A stretch of 6,348 nt of DNA, taken from the NCBI GenBank assembly GCA_004295885.1, contig SEDG01000196.1, positions 1 to 6,348 on the forward strand, in the 5' to 3' direction. The DNA is from Pedobacter sp. (GTDB lineage Bacteria; Bacteroidota; Bacteroidia; Sphingobacteriales; Sphingobacteriaceae). The notes under the pieces were generated by a model, which was given only the letters and a program-made list of their open reading frames with translations, searched no databases and was not told the origin of the DNA. The position numbers and the translations under genes were made by a program. Of this stretch, positions 1 to 6,133 are shown in pieces (positions within the stretch are counted from its first letter, which is position 1; every line of letters begins with the position of its first letter).

Positions 1-1
1 G

Positions 2-641
2 TATAGAAACAGCTTGACAATAGTTTTTATAACACTTTTTATCATTACGTTAATTGCCCAAGCGATTACGGGTTTCAACGTCCATAACGAAGAATTACAG
101 GAGAACGGGAAAGCTGCCATTCAGTTTAGCACCTACTTATGTTCGGGTCATTTCATATCTGCAACTTTTGAAAATTTTGAAAGTGAGTTTTTACAAATGG
201 CATTGTACGTTTTGCTTACCGTTAAATTAAGGCAACTCGGCTCCGCTGAATCTAAAAAATTAGAAGAAAAAAGAAGAAGTTGACCGAGAACCCAAAACCA
301 GTAGGGATGCACCTTGGGCGGTAAAAAAAGGCGGATGGATTTTAAAGATTTATCAAAGCTCCTTATCTATATGTTTCCTCATTTTATTTTTAGTGAGCTG
401 GTATTTACATTTCTACGGAAGCTGGCAAGATTATAATGTAGAGCAAGTAATAAAAAATCTTCCCTCAGAATCAATGATTGAATACATCTGCAATGCAAAT
501 TTTTGGTTTGAAACTTTTCAGAATTGGCAAAGCGAATTCCTTTCAGTTGCCAGCATTGTTTTTTTAACCATTTACCTCAGACAAAAAGGCTCATCTGAAT
601 CAAAACCTGTTGATGCGCCAGATATGGAAACTGGCAAGTAG
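2..641 (+). pseudogene. DUF6766-like four-helix membrane protein, 5'-partial and frameshifted
   Basis: The gene enters from the left edge: the frame is open from base 2 (Y-R-N-S-L-T...), which fits the conserved N-terminus of DUF6766 proteins, so the TTG at 14 is probably not the start. The first half ends at a TGA at 281-283. The second half continues in the +1 frame from about base 264 to the TAG at 639-641. Removing one A from the A6 run at 267-272 would join them as ...LEEKEEVDREP.... Four hydrophobic segments are visible, one pair in each half (bases about 14-75, 195-225, 355-405, 535-580). Each half ends with a similar SEFL...LRQ.GS.ESK motif, so the protein looks internally duplicated. 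Function is unknown; relatives often lie among stress genes. The break may be a real mutation, a sequencing error, or, less likely, programmed frameshifting. Family recognition comes from memory. Confidence 0.8.
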
Positions 642-662
642 TCATAAGAGTTAATTTCTGTT

Positions 663-1094
663 ATGGGACTTTATCAAAACATTCGACTAAAAGCGATTGT
701 TATTAAACTACAAAACCTAAGAAATATGCTAACTCCAATTGATAATTTACCACCATATGTATTTGGTGTAAGAGCAGACGGTGAAGTAACTGCAGATGAT
801 TTGAAAAATGTATTGCTGCCAGGCTTGGAAGCACTTACAGCCAAATATGATGAAATTTACTATCTCCTAGTTTTAGATACTAAGGTTGAAAACTTTACAG
901 CTGGAGCTTGGTTACAAGATGCATTTGCTGGTATTAAACATCTCACAAAGTGGAAAAAAATGGCAATTGTGTCTGACCAGAAAGCAGTAGAAAACTTTAC
1001 AGACGCCTTTAGTTATGTAACACCTGGTGAAGCTAAAGGGTTTTCAATAGAGGAGTTAAATGAGGCTATCGCTTGGGTGAGCTTAAAATCATAA
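663..1094 (+). CDS. SpoIIAA-like (STAS/SEC14-fold) protein
   Basis: This small soluble protein of 143 residues has the pattern of the SpoIIAA-like family (PF11964, formerly DUF3478): LPPYVFGVRADGEVTADD near the start, then a beta strand YYLLVLD, an amphipathic stretch with FTAGAWLQDAFAGIKH, the strand KKMAIVSD, and a C-terminal TPGEAKGFSIEELNEAIAW segment. The family fold resembles STAS and CRAL-TRIO domains. Its members are usually uncharacterised and may bind a ligand or partner. No phosphorylatable serine equivalent to that of true SpoIIAA can be assigned here. The coordinates give the longest form. The methionine codon at 726 gives the N-terminus usual for the family (MLTPIDNLPP) and may be the real start; neither start has a Shine-Dalgarno sequence, which is normal in Bacteroidota. 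It lies 21 bp after the broken DUF6766 gene and 4 bp before the next gene, so it is probably part of the same transcript. It looks intact. Confidence 0.8.
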   Translation: MGLYQNIRLKAIVIKLQNLRNMLTPIDNLPPYVFGVRADGEVTADDLKNVLLPGLEALTAKYDEIYYLLVLDTKVENFTAGAWLQDAFAGIKHLTKWKKMAIVSDQKAVENFTDAFSYVTPGEAKGFSIEELNEAIAWVSLKS

Positions 1095-1098
1095 AAGG

Positions 1099-1476
1099 AT
1101 GGGCTTGATAAAAAATTTAACAGCTGGATTTATTGGATCCGTTGCCTTAAATCTGCTTCACGAAACATTGAGGAAAAATGAAACCAACGTTCCGAAAATT
1201 AATCTTTTGGGCGCTGAAGCATTGAACAAAACTTTAGTTAATGTAGGTCAACCAGCTATTACCGATGACGAGGAATTGTACAAGGCTACATTAAAAGTAG
1301 ACCTCATTAGCAACACCATGTATTATAGTTTAATAGGTGGGAAATCTAAATTGATTTGGCCTAAAGCAATTATTTTGGGCTTATCTGCTGGCATCGGCGC
1401 AGTTAAATTTCCTAAGCAGCATCTCGAGATAGCTCGAACAACACACAAAACACACAAGACCATATTAAAACTTTAG
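1099..1476 (+). CDS. small membrane protein, probably 3'-truncated
   Basis: This 125-residue product resembles a Bacteroidota family of small membrane proteins of unknown function. Hydrophobic segments lie at about residues 5-22 (NLTAGFIGSVALNLLHE, containing a conserved-looking LHETLRK), 68-81 and 86-104 (WPKAIILGLSAGIGAVKF). As I remember the family, it continues for about 40 more residues with a last membrane helix after the GAV segment. Here the reading instead goes into a polar tail (KQHLEIARTTHKTHKTILKL) that is an out-of-frame reading of the next gene's N-terminal codons. The gene is therefore probably cut by a deletion around 1410-1430 and may not be functional. It starts 4 bp after the previous stop, with AAAAGG directly before the ATG, too close to act as a normal ribosome binding site. 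No function can be assigned. The truncation is an inference from remembered homologues, while the tail overlap is seen directly. Confidence 0.6.
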   Translation: MGLIKNLTAGFIGSVALNLLHETLRKNETNVPKINLLGAEALNKTLVNVGQPAITDDEELYKATLKVDLISNTMYYSLIGGKSKLIWPKAIILGLSAGIGAVKFPKQHLEIARTTHKTHKTILKL

Positions 1477-1964
1477 AAGGAACTGAAGCAGTTAAAAAGT
1501 TAAAGGACTTAGCAACCAGTGCCGAAAATTGTTTTTTCTGTACAAATATTAAAACTGGTTTACCACTTTCCGTTAGGCCAATGTCTGTTTTACAAGTAGA
1601 TGATGCAGGTAATTTGTGGTTCATGAGCCAAAACGACAGCAATAAAAACGGTGAAATCGCTCAAGACCCTTTTACTCATTTGTTTTTTCAGGAACATAAA
1701 AATTCAGGTTTTTTAAATATTTATGGCATTACCGAAATTGTAACAGACCAAGCAAAGATAGACGAATTATGGAATCCCCTACTTAAGGTTTGGTTTCAAG
1801 GAGGTAAAGATGACCCCAAAATTAGTTTATTAAAAGTTGAACCTACAAACGTGTATTATTGGGATACCAAGCACGGAGAGGCTGTTGCATTTATTAAAAT
1901 GGCGGCATCAATCATCACAGGAAAAACTATGGACGATTCTGTTGAAGGAAACCTAGAATTCTAG
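1416..1964 (+). pseudogene. pyridoxamine 5'-phosphate oxidase-like general stress protein, start codon missing
   Basis: The product matches the general stress protein 26-type branch of the split-barrel flavin-binding superfamily (Pyrid_oxidase_2 type). In order it shows LEGTEAVKKLKDLA, CFFCTN, SVRPMSVLQVDDAGNLWFMS, GEIAQDPFTHLFF, an ELWNPLLKVWFQGGKDDP motif and VEPTNVYYWDT. Such proteins bind FMN or a related flavin and act in the cytoplasm; their substrates are mostly unknown. The frame is open from the stop at 1413-1415 to the TAG at 1962-1964, but the conserved N-terminal part (from about 1464) has no ATG, GTG or TTG upstream of it. The first in-frame ATG, at 1581, would remove the first strands and the arginine of SVRPM, which sits where the family binds the flavin phosphate, so that product (127 residues) should not fold normally. 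At 1429 the sequence ATAGCTCGAAC would read ATG-AGC-TCG-AAC if one G were restored. It is broken, mis-sequenced, or uses a non-standard start. Confidence 0.65.
1440..1457 (+). repeat. 9-bp tandem duplication (AACACACAA x2)
   Basis: Two perfect adjacent copies of AACACACAA, at 1440-1448 and 1449-1457, encode NTQNTQ in the frame of the flavoprotein gene. They lie beside the presumed deletion junction and look like a replication-slippage product. In-frame expansion here would be tolerated in a flexible N-terminus. Confidence 0.7.
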
Positions 1965-1980
1965 AATAACGTATATACTT

Positions 1981-2038
1981 TAGCTAACAGATTGAGGTGA
2001 ATTCTTATCTCACAATATCTGTTAGCTATTAATTTTTT
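1981..2038 (+). terminator. hairpin between the stress cluster and the GH130 gene, possible terminator
   Basis: A perfect 12-bp inverted repeat (TAGCTAACAGAT at 1981-1992, ATCTGTTAGCTA at 2017-2028) is followed after 4 bases by a T6 run at 2033-2038. An alternative pairing extends the stem with ATTG (1991-1994) and CAAT (2013-2016) if two bases bulge. The stem begins 17 bp after the flavoprotein stop and ends 26 bp before the GH130 start. Its position and T run fit an intrinsic terminator for the upstream cluster. The AT-rich stem and long loop (18-24 nt) are weaker than usual, so an operator or a 5'-leader structure for the GH130 gene is also possible. No clear Bacteroidota promoter was found between 1965 and 2054. 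Confidence 0.5.
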
Positions 2039-2054
2039 CACATAAATTTATCTT

Positions 2055-3530
2055 ATGATGCGAATTCCAATTGAGCGTAAACATGTTAAAGTCTATCCAG
2101 ACCCAAAACGTGTAATTGCCCGTTTCTTTTTTAATGGTGATGATAGAGCTAAAGATGTAATTACGAAAGTGATGACGTTGAATGACGTTCAGGTTTTTCA
2201 AATTATTTCTCCTCTTCTTCAAGAATATTCAAAAAGACATAGAAACATTACCAAAATTTTAATTCGTCATTGCAAAAAGTTAAAATCGCTATTGGAAACA
2301 ATGGATATTGATTATAAGGAGCTAGATGAATACAGGCGACTGCTAATTGGTTCTTATTTTACCCATGAATATTCTATTGAATCTGCGGCTTTTTTTAATC
2401 CTTCTATTATCGAAGACCCAGACCAAGCTGATTTGGAAGAAGGAGAAAAGCGCTTGATTATTAGTTTTAGAGCAGTTGGTGAAGGGCACATCTCCTCTAT
2501 CGTTTTTAGAAGAGCGCTAATCGACAGGCATAATAACATCACGGTTATCCCAGTGGGAGATTATATTGACGAGGCCGAGATTATTAGAAATGCAACCTAC
2601 AACAAAAAGCTTTTCTTAGATAAGGGTTTAATATCTCTAATTAACGAAGATGTCTTAAAGATGCTAGACACGAAACTAGCAGACCAGTTTGATTACGCCA
2701 CCTTAAAAAAAGTAATTGCCGAAACGCAAGAATTGGAACCAGACCCAGAAAAAGATATCGAGTTAGAAAAAGTGCTGTGGCTATCTGATTCTTATTATGA
2801 AATTCTTTTTTCGTTGGATACTGATATTTCAGACCGTGTTATTTTCCCTATCTCCGAATTTGAACGAAAAGGAATTGAAGACGCCAGATTCACGAAATTC
2901 ACTAACGATGATGGTTCGTATACTTACTATGCCACTTATACCGCTTATGATGGGCAAATCATCATCCCTAAACTTTTAAAAACTAAAGATTTTTATGATT
3001 TTACAGTGGGTCCTTTGTTTGGAAATGGTGCGCAGAATAAAAACTTAGCGCTTTTCCCACGCAAAATCAATGGCAAATATGCTATGTTATCTCGAATAGA
3101 TGGAATAAACAATTACATTATGTATTCCGATAAAATAAACGTTTGGGAAAATCCCATCAGGCTACAAGAACCGCATTACAGCTGGGAATTTGTACAAATT
3201 GGTAATTGTGGCTCACCTATCGAAACTGAAGATGGCTGGTTAGTAATTACTCATGCTGTGGGGCCAATGAGAAGATATTGTTTAAGTGCAACCCTTCTAA
3301 ATTTAGAAGACCCTACCATTGAAATTGGAAGACTGGCTGAACCATTGCTAATTCCAAATCCGGACGAGCGTGAAGGCTATGTACCAAATGTGGTTTACTC
3401 TTGTGGGTCGATTATTAACAACGGCCAATTGATTATTCCTTATGGTTTATCAGATTATTCGTCTTCGTTTGCTACCGTGGATTTAAGAGCCTTGCTAGAT
3501 AGACTTAAGTCATCGCCAACACCGAATTAA
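2055..3530 (+). CDS. GH130 mannoside phosphorylase/mannosidase-family protein
   Basis: This 491-residue protein belongs to glycoside hydrolase family 130, whose members cleave beta-mannosides, mostly by phosphorolysis to give mannose 1-phosphate and in some branches by hydrolysis. Residues 1 to about 105 form a helical N-terminal extension; the rest fits the five-bladed beta-propeller. Visible landmarks are SAAFFNPSIIEDPDQ (110-124), AVGEGHISSIVFRRA (140-154), the GIEDARF segment (273-279, with Asp276 as the likely general acid), LALFPRKINGKYAMLSRIDG (331-350), GSPIETEDGWLVITHAVGP (386-404), YVPNVVYSCG (442-451) and IPYGLSD (461-467). There is no signal peptide, so it should be cytoplasmic. 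The start at 2055 is immediately followed by a second ATG at 2058, which gives the equally plausible MRIPIERK. It is convergent with the glycosyltransferase gene, 14 bp away stop to stop. The substrate, and whether it is a phosphorylase or a hydrolase, cannot be decided by eye. Confidence 0.9.
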   Translation: MMRIPIERKHVKVYPDPKRVIARFFFNGDDRAKDVITKVMTLNDVQVFQIISPLLQEYSKRHRNITKILIRHCKKLKSLLETMDIDYKELDEYRRLLIGSYFTHEYSIESAAFFNPSIIEDPDQADLEEGEKRLIISFRAVGEGHISSIVFRRALIDRHNNITVIPVGDYIDEAEIIRNATYNKKLFLDKGLISLINEDVLKMLDTKLADQFDYATLKKVIAETQELEPDPEKDIELEKVLWLSDSYYEILFSLDTDISDRVIFPISEFERKGIEDARFTKFTNDDGSYTYYATYTAYDGQIIIPKLLKTKDFYDFTVGPLFGNGAQNKNLALFPRKINGKYAMLSRIDGINNYIMYSDKINVWENPIRLQEPHYSWEFVQIGNCGSPIETEDGWLVITHAVGPMRRYCLSATLLNLEDPTIEIGRLAEPLLIPNPDEREGYVPNVVYSCGSIINNGQLIIPYGLSDYSSSFATVDLRALLDRLKSSPTPN

Positions 3531-3534
3531 TATT

Positions 3535-3567
3535 AAGCCTGGTTTTATTTAAAAACCAGGCTTTTTT
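3535..3567 (+). terminator. intrinsic terminator shared by two convergent genes
   Basis: AAGCCTGGTTTT (3535-3546) pairs perfectly with AAAACCAGGCTT (3552-3563) around a 5-nt loop, giving a 12-bp stem followed by more T residues up to 3567. It starts 4 bp after the GH130 stop and ends that transcript. The same bases form the last codons and the stop (3545-3547) of the minus-strand glycosyltransferase gene. On the minus strand the hairpin is followed only by AATATTAATT, a weaker release tract. Confidence 0.9.
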
Positions 3568-5824
3568 GTACTTTCAACCCGTTTAATTTCTGGTCGTATT
3601 TAAATGCTTTAAGAATTACCAAATGCGATATTAAATAAGCTAGTGTACTCTCCGCACCCTGATTTCTATTCACACCACCTTTATGTAAGCCATCTGCACA
3701 TCCTTTAGTTTCTGCATCATACAACGGAATTCGTAAAGAATTCTCACCTAGGAACCATAAATAACTAGAAAACATTTTCTTCATGTACTCTGCTTCTCTG
3801 GTTACTATAAATGCTTGGAAATACATTAACACCATCGCCATAATTTCTATAGCTTGTTGGTCGTATAAAGGCATTATTTTATTACCTCTATCATGCCAAC
3901 CATCATTACCAACAGGGTTACAAGAGTTTAAGTTAAAAGTTAGTTTCTCTAGGTAGGTTAGCGATTCAAGTGCTATATTTTTCACTTCTTCATTACCTGT
4001 TATTTCTGCAGAATGGAATAAAGCTAGTGGAAAAATCGCATTGTCGTAAGTCATCTTATCCTCAAACCAATGCCAATCATCACCTTTGGTATTGTGATAA
4101 GCTGCAACCAGTTTTCCTGTTAAATCTTTAAGTTCATTTATAATTAATTCATCATAAGGATGAGACTGTAGATAATAACTTAGTCCGGTTATCGTATTAG
4201 CAACCCCTCTTAAGTGAGTTAATTTTTTAAAATGAGGTACTGCTTTAAAAAATAATTCTCTGCCAAATTCTATATAAGAACGATTTGGAGCGGTATGGAT
4301 TAAATATCCTAAAGCCCAAATTGTTCGTCCGAAAGAGTCATCGGTACCTTCTTCATCTAAATATTGGCGACTGAAACTCATAAAATTCCTGAAATTTCCG
4401 TCTTCCAATTGCATATCGTGCGTAAAGCTTAAATAGATAGGCAATAATTTTAAAGCTTCAGCATTACGAGTTTCTTCATAAGCCATTAGCGCCATGATAA
4501 TTGCCCTTGAATTATCGTCTACACAATAACCTTCTTTCCTATTAGGCACCCCAAATTTTGCATGTTGAAAAATGCCAGTATCATCAGTTAAAAGTTTAAC
4601 ATAGTCGATGCTAAACTCGGGCATCAACCCTGGATCTATTATTTGTCTTAAAATTTTATCGCTATAATCTTGATGTTTTATTGCTTTTTCAATTGTTGAA
4701 ATGAACGATTTTCCAATTTTTGGCCATCTTAATTGAAGACCGTATTGATAAGCATTATTTTTGAGTGAAGCTAATTTTTCAGGAAAATCTAATAACTGAT
4801 TTACAATTTCTGCTAAACCAATATCATCCTTAAAATTAAATAAGCGACCACGATTATCATCTAACAATTCTTGAGCATGCCAATATGGAGTAGACACAAC
4901 GGCGGCTCCAGCTCCTACGGCATATGATAATGTACCGCTTGTGATTTGTGCTTCGTTAAAATATGGCGTAATGTAAACGTCAGCTGCTGATAAGTAATTG
5001 ATTAGCTCTTCTTCCTCAACAAACCTATTTAGAAAAACTAGATGCTCACTTACATTTAATTCAGCAGCCAGATTTTTAAGATAATCACGATACTCCTCAC
5101 CAGAATTTTTGACAACTCCTGGATGCGTGTTTCCTAAAATTACATATACAGTTTCAGGATGTTTTTGCACAATTGCTGGTAAAGCTTTAACTACCGTTTC
5201 TAAGCCTTTATTTCTGCTAATTAAACCAAACGTTAGTAATATTTTTTTGCCTTTTAATTGTGGTAATTCTTTAACAGGGTTGATGATTGGGGCTTCTAAA
5301 TCTGGCACACCGTGTTCTATGAGTTGAATTTTTTCTTTAGGAACTTGATAAATATCCGTTAAAAAGCCAACTGCTTTTTTTCCCATCACAATTATTCTCG
5401 ACGATTTTTTAGCAACCTCTTTGACGATGGCTTTTTGCAAAAAAGTAGGCGAATTTAATATGGTGTGTAATATGGAGATGATAGGTTTTTCTATCTGATT
5501 CAAAAATGGAAGGACAAATAATCCACTTTCTCCACCATAAATCCCGAATTCATGTTGTAAAATGCAAGCATCAACGTCACTTCCATTGATAAAATTTGCC
5601 GCTGCTGCATAATCTTCTTGTACGTTCTGCCTAATTACAAATTTAACTTCTTCGGGGTATTTATATTCATTTAAATCATCAGAGTTATTCATTGCAATAA
5701 CCACACTGTTTTCTACAATGTCATTATTATCAAAATTACAGCAAATCGCTTTTATTAAATTGTTATTAAAAGTTGCTAAACCACATTCACGTGGCGGATA
5801 GGTAGAAATGTATGCAATTTTCAT
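3545..5824 (-). CDS. GT4-type glycosyltransferase fused to an alpha/alpha-toroid domain
   Basis: The 759-residue protein has two parts. Residues 1 to about 385 form a GT-B glycosyltransferase of the GT4 type: an N-terminal STYPPRECGLATF loop (7-19), HEFGIYGGESG (91-101), TFGLISRNKGLE (198-209) and PYFNEAQITSGTLSYAVGAG (287-306). The last replaces the usual E-x7-E motif: Glu291 is present, but the position eight residues on is Leu299. Residues from about 390 to 745 resemble the helical toroid of six-hairpin glycosidases, with EGYCVDDNSR (431-440), LEDGNFRNF (473-481), GTDDSFGR (493-500), DDWHWFEDKMTYDN (582-595), DGWHDRG (641-647), YDQQAIE (654-660) and HKGGVNRNQGAEST (714-727). The many Asp, Trp and His residues suggest that this domain binds or cleaves sugar. 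No signal peptide or membrane helix is seen, so it is cytoplasmic. The start is supported by the family-typical MKIAYISTYPP. It probably transfers a nucleotide-activated sugar, with mannose suggested only by the GH130 neighbour. It appears intact. Confidence 0.9.
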   Translation of the reverse strand: MKIAYISTYPPRECGLATFNNNLIKAICCNFDNNDIVENSVVIAMNNSDDLNEYKYPEEVKFVIRQNVQEDYAAAANFINGSDVDACILQHEFGIYGGESGLFVLPFLNQIEKPIISILHTILNSPTFLQKAIVKEVAKKSSRIIVMGKKAVGFLTDIYQVPKEKIQLIEHGVPDLEAPIINPVKELPQLKGKKILLTFGLISRNKGLETVVKALPAIVQKHPETVYVILGNTHPGVVKNSGEEYRDYLKNLAAELNVSEHLVFLNRFVEEEELINYLSAADVYITPYFNEAQITSGTLSYAVGAGAAVVSTPYWHAQELLDDNRGRLFNFKDDIGLAEIVNQLLDFPEKLASLKNNAYQYGLQLRWPKIGKSFISTIEKAIKHQDYSDKILRQIIDPGLMPEFSIDYVKLLTDDTGIFQHAKFGVPNRKEGYCVDDNSRAIIMALMAYEETRNAEALKLLPIYLSFTHDMQLEDGNFRNFMSFSRQYLDEEGTDDSFGRTIWALGYLIHTAPNRSYIEFGRELFFKAVPHFKKLTHLRGVANTITGLSYYLQSHPYDELIINELKDLTGKLVAAYHNTKGDDWHWFEDKMTYDNAIFPLALFHSAEITGNEEVKNIALESLTYLEKLTFNLNSCNPVGNDGWHDRGNKIMPLYDQQAIEIMAMVLMYFQAFIVTREAEYMKKMFSSYLWFLGENSLRIPLYDAETKGCADGLHKGGVNRNQGAESTLAYLISHLVILKAFKYDQKLNGLKVQKSLVFK

Positions 5825-5877
5825 ATCTCGGTAATAATGCTTTGAAAAAATAAGAACCTACTAAGTTTGAGAGATTA

Positions 5878-5907
5878 GTTGTTTAACAACGAGGAGGTTA
5901 AGTTGTT
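5878..5907. promoter_or_regulatory. cluster of GTTGTT/AACAAC elements, possible operator
   Basis: GTTGTT (5878-5883), AACAAC (5885-5890) and GTTGTT (5902-5907) make two overlapping inverted repeats about 55-80 bp upstream of the glycosyltransferase start. The first is a perfect 6-bp palindrome around one base. The placement fits an operator for the minus-strand gene, but no promoter for that gene could be found, and the elements are short enough to occur by chance. Confidence 0.25.
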
Positions 5908-5995
5908 TTGGTTAAAAAGCATATTAGCTGATAAAATCGCATTCCTAAAAGGAGAAATGACATTTTAATCGCTTTTCAAATATTTAGAAAAATAT

Positions 5996-6027
5996 TTTGC
6001 TTTTAAGCCTCCTATTACATACATTTG
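5996..6027 (+). promoter_or_regulatory. Bacteroidota-type promoter of the tRNA-Leu gene
   Basis: TTTG (5996-5999) and TACATTTG (6020-6027) are separated by 20 nt and match the Bacteroidota consensus of a -33 TTTG and a -7 TAnnTTTG. An A/T-rich stretch lies upstream. Transcription should start about 6 nt after the -7 box, leaving a short leader of roughly 14 nt before the tRNA at 6048. Confidence 0.85.
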
Positions 6028-6047
6028 CATCCCGCTAGTAAGCAAAT

Positions 6048-6127
6048 GCCCAGTTGGCGGAATTGGTAGACGCGCTGGTCTCAAACACCTGTGGGAAACC
6101 GTGCCGGTTCGACTCCGGCACTGGGTA
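6048..6127 (+). tRNA. tRNA-Leu (anticodon CAA)
   Basis: An 80-nt class II tRNA. The acceptor stem GCCCAGT pairs with ACTGGGT (with a terminal G-U), followed by discriminator A. The D arm reads GCG...GGTAGACGC. The anticodon loop is CTCAAAC with anticodon CAA, which reads the Leu codon UUG. The short variable arm is TGG-GAAA-CCG, and the T arm is GCCGG-TTCGACT-CCGGC. CCA is not encoded, so it must be added after transcription. In the anticodon stem CTGGT/ACCTG the second pair is U-U, a mismatch. The gene stands alone with its own promoter and terminator. Confidence 0.95.
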
Positions 6128-6133
6128 CATTGG

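Noticed and set aside
267..273. AAAAAAG as a programmed -1 frameshift site in the DUF6766 gene
   Set aside because: The heptamer is not in the reading frame needed, and the shift required is +1, not -1. Six A residues are also short for transcriptional slippage.
1412..1642. Minus-strand open frame of 76 codons
   Set aside because: It lies opposite the recognisable flavoprotein coding sequence and has no family-like features; it is a shadow frame.
2030..2037. TAATTTTT and TAAATTTA (2043-2050) as a -7 box for the GH130 gene
   Set aside because: Both miss the final G of TAnnTTTG, neither has a TTG at the right distance upstream, and the second lies only 4 bp from the start codon.
5109..5327. 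Plus-strand open frame of 72 codons
   Set aside because: It lies fully inside the well-supported glycosyltransferase gene on the other strand, and the composition is unlike a real protein.
5903..5968. TTG-started 21-codon frame behind a strong GAGGAGG sequence (5891-5897)
   Set aside because: The spacing looks good, but most genes here lack Shine-Dalgarno sequences, the start is TTG, the peptide is unrecognised, and the frame lies in the tRNA promoter region. It is most likely chance.
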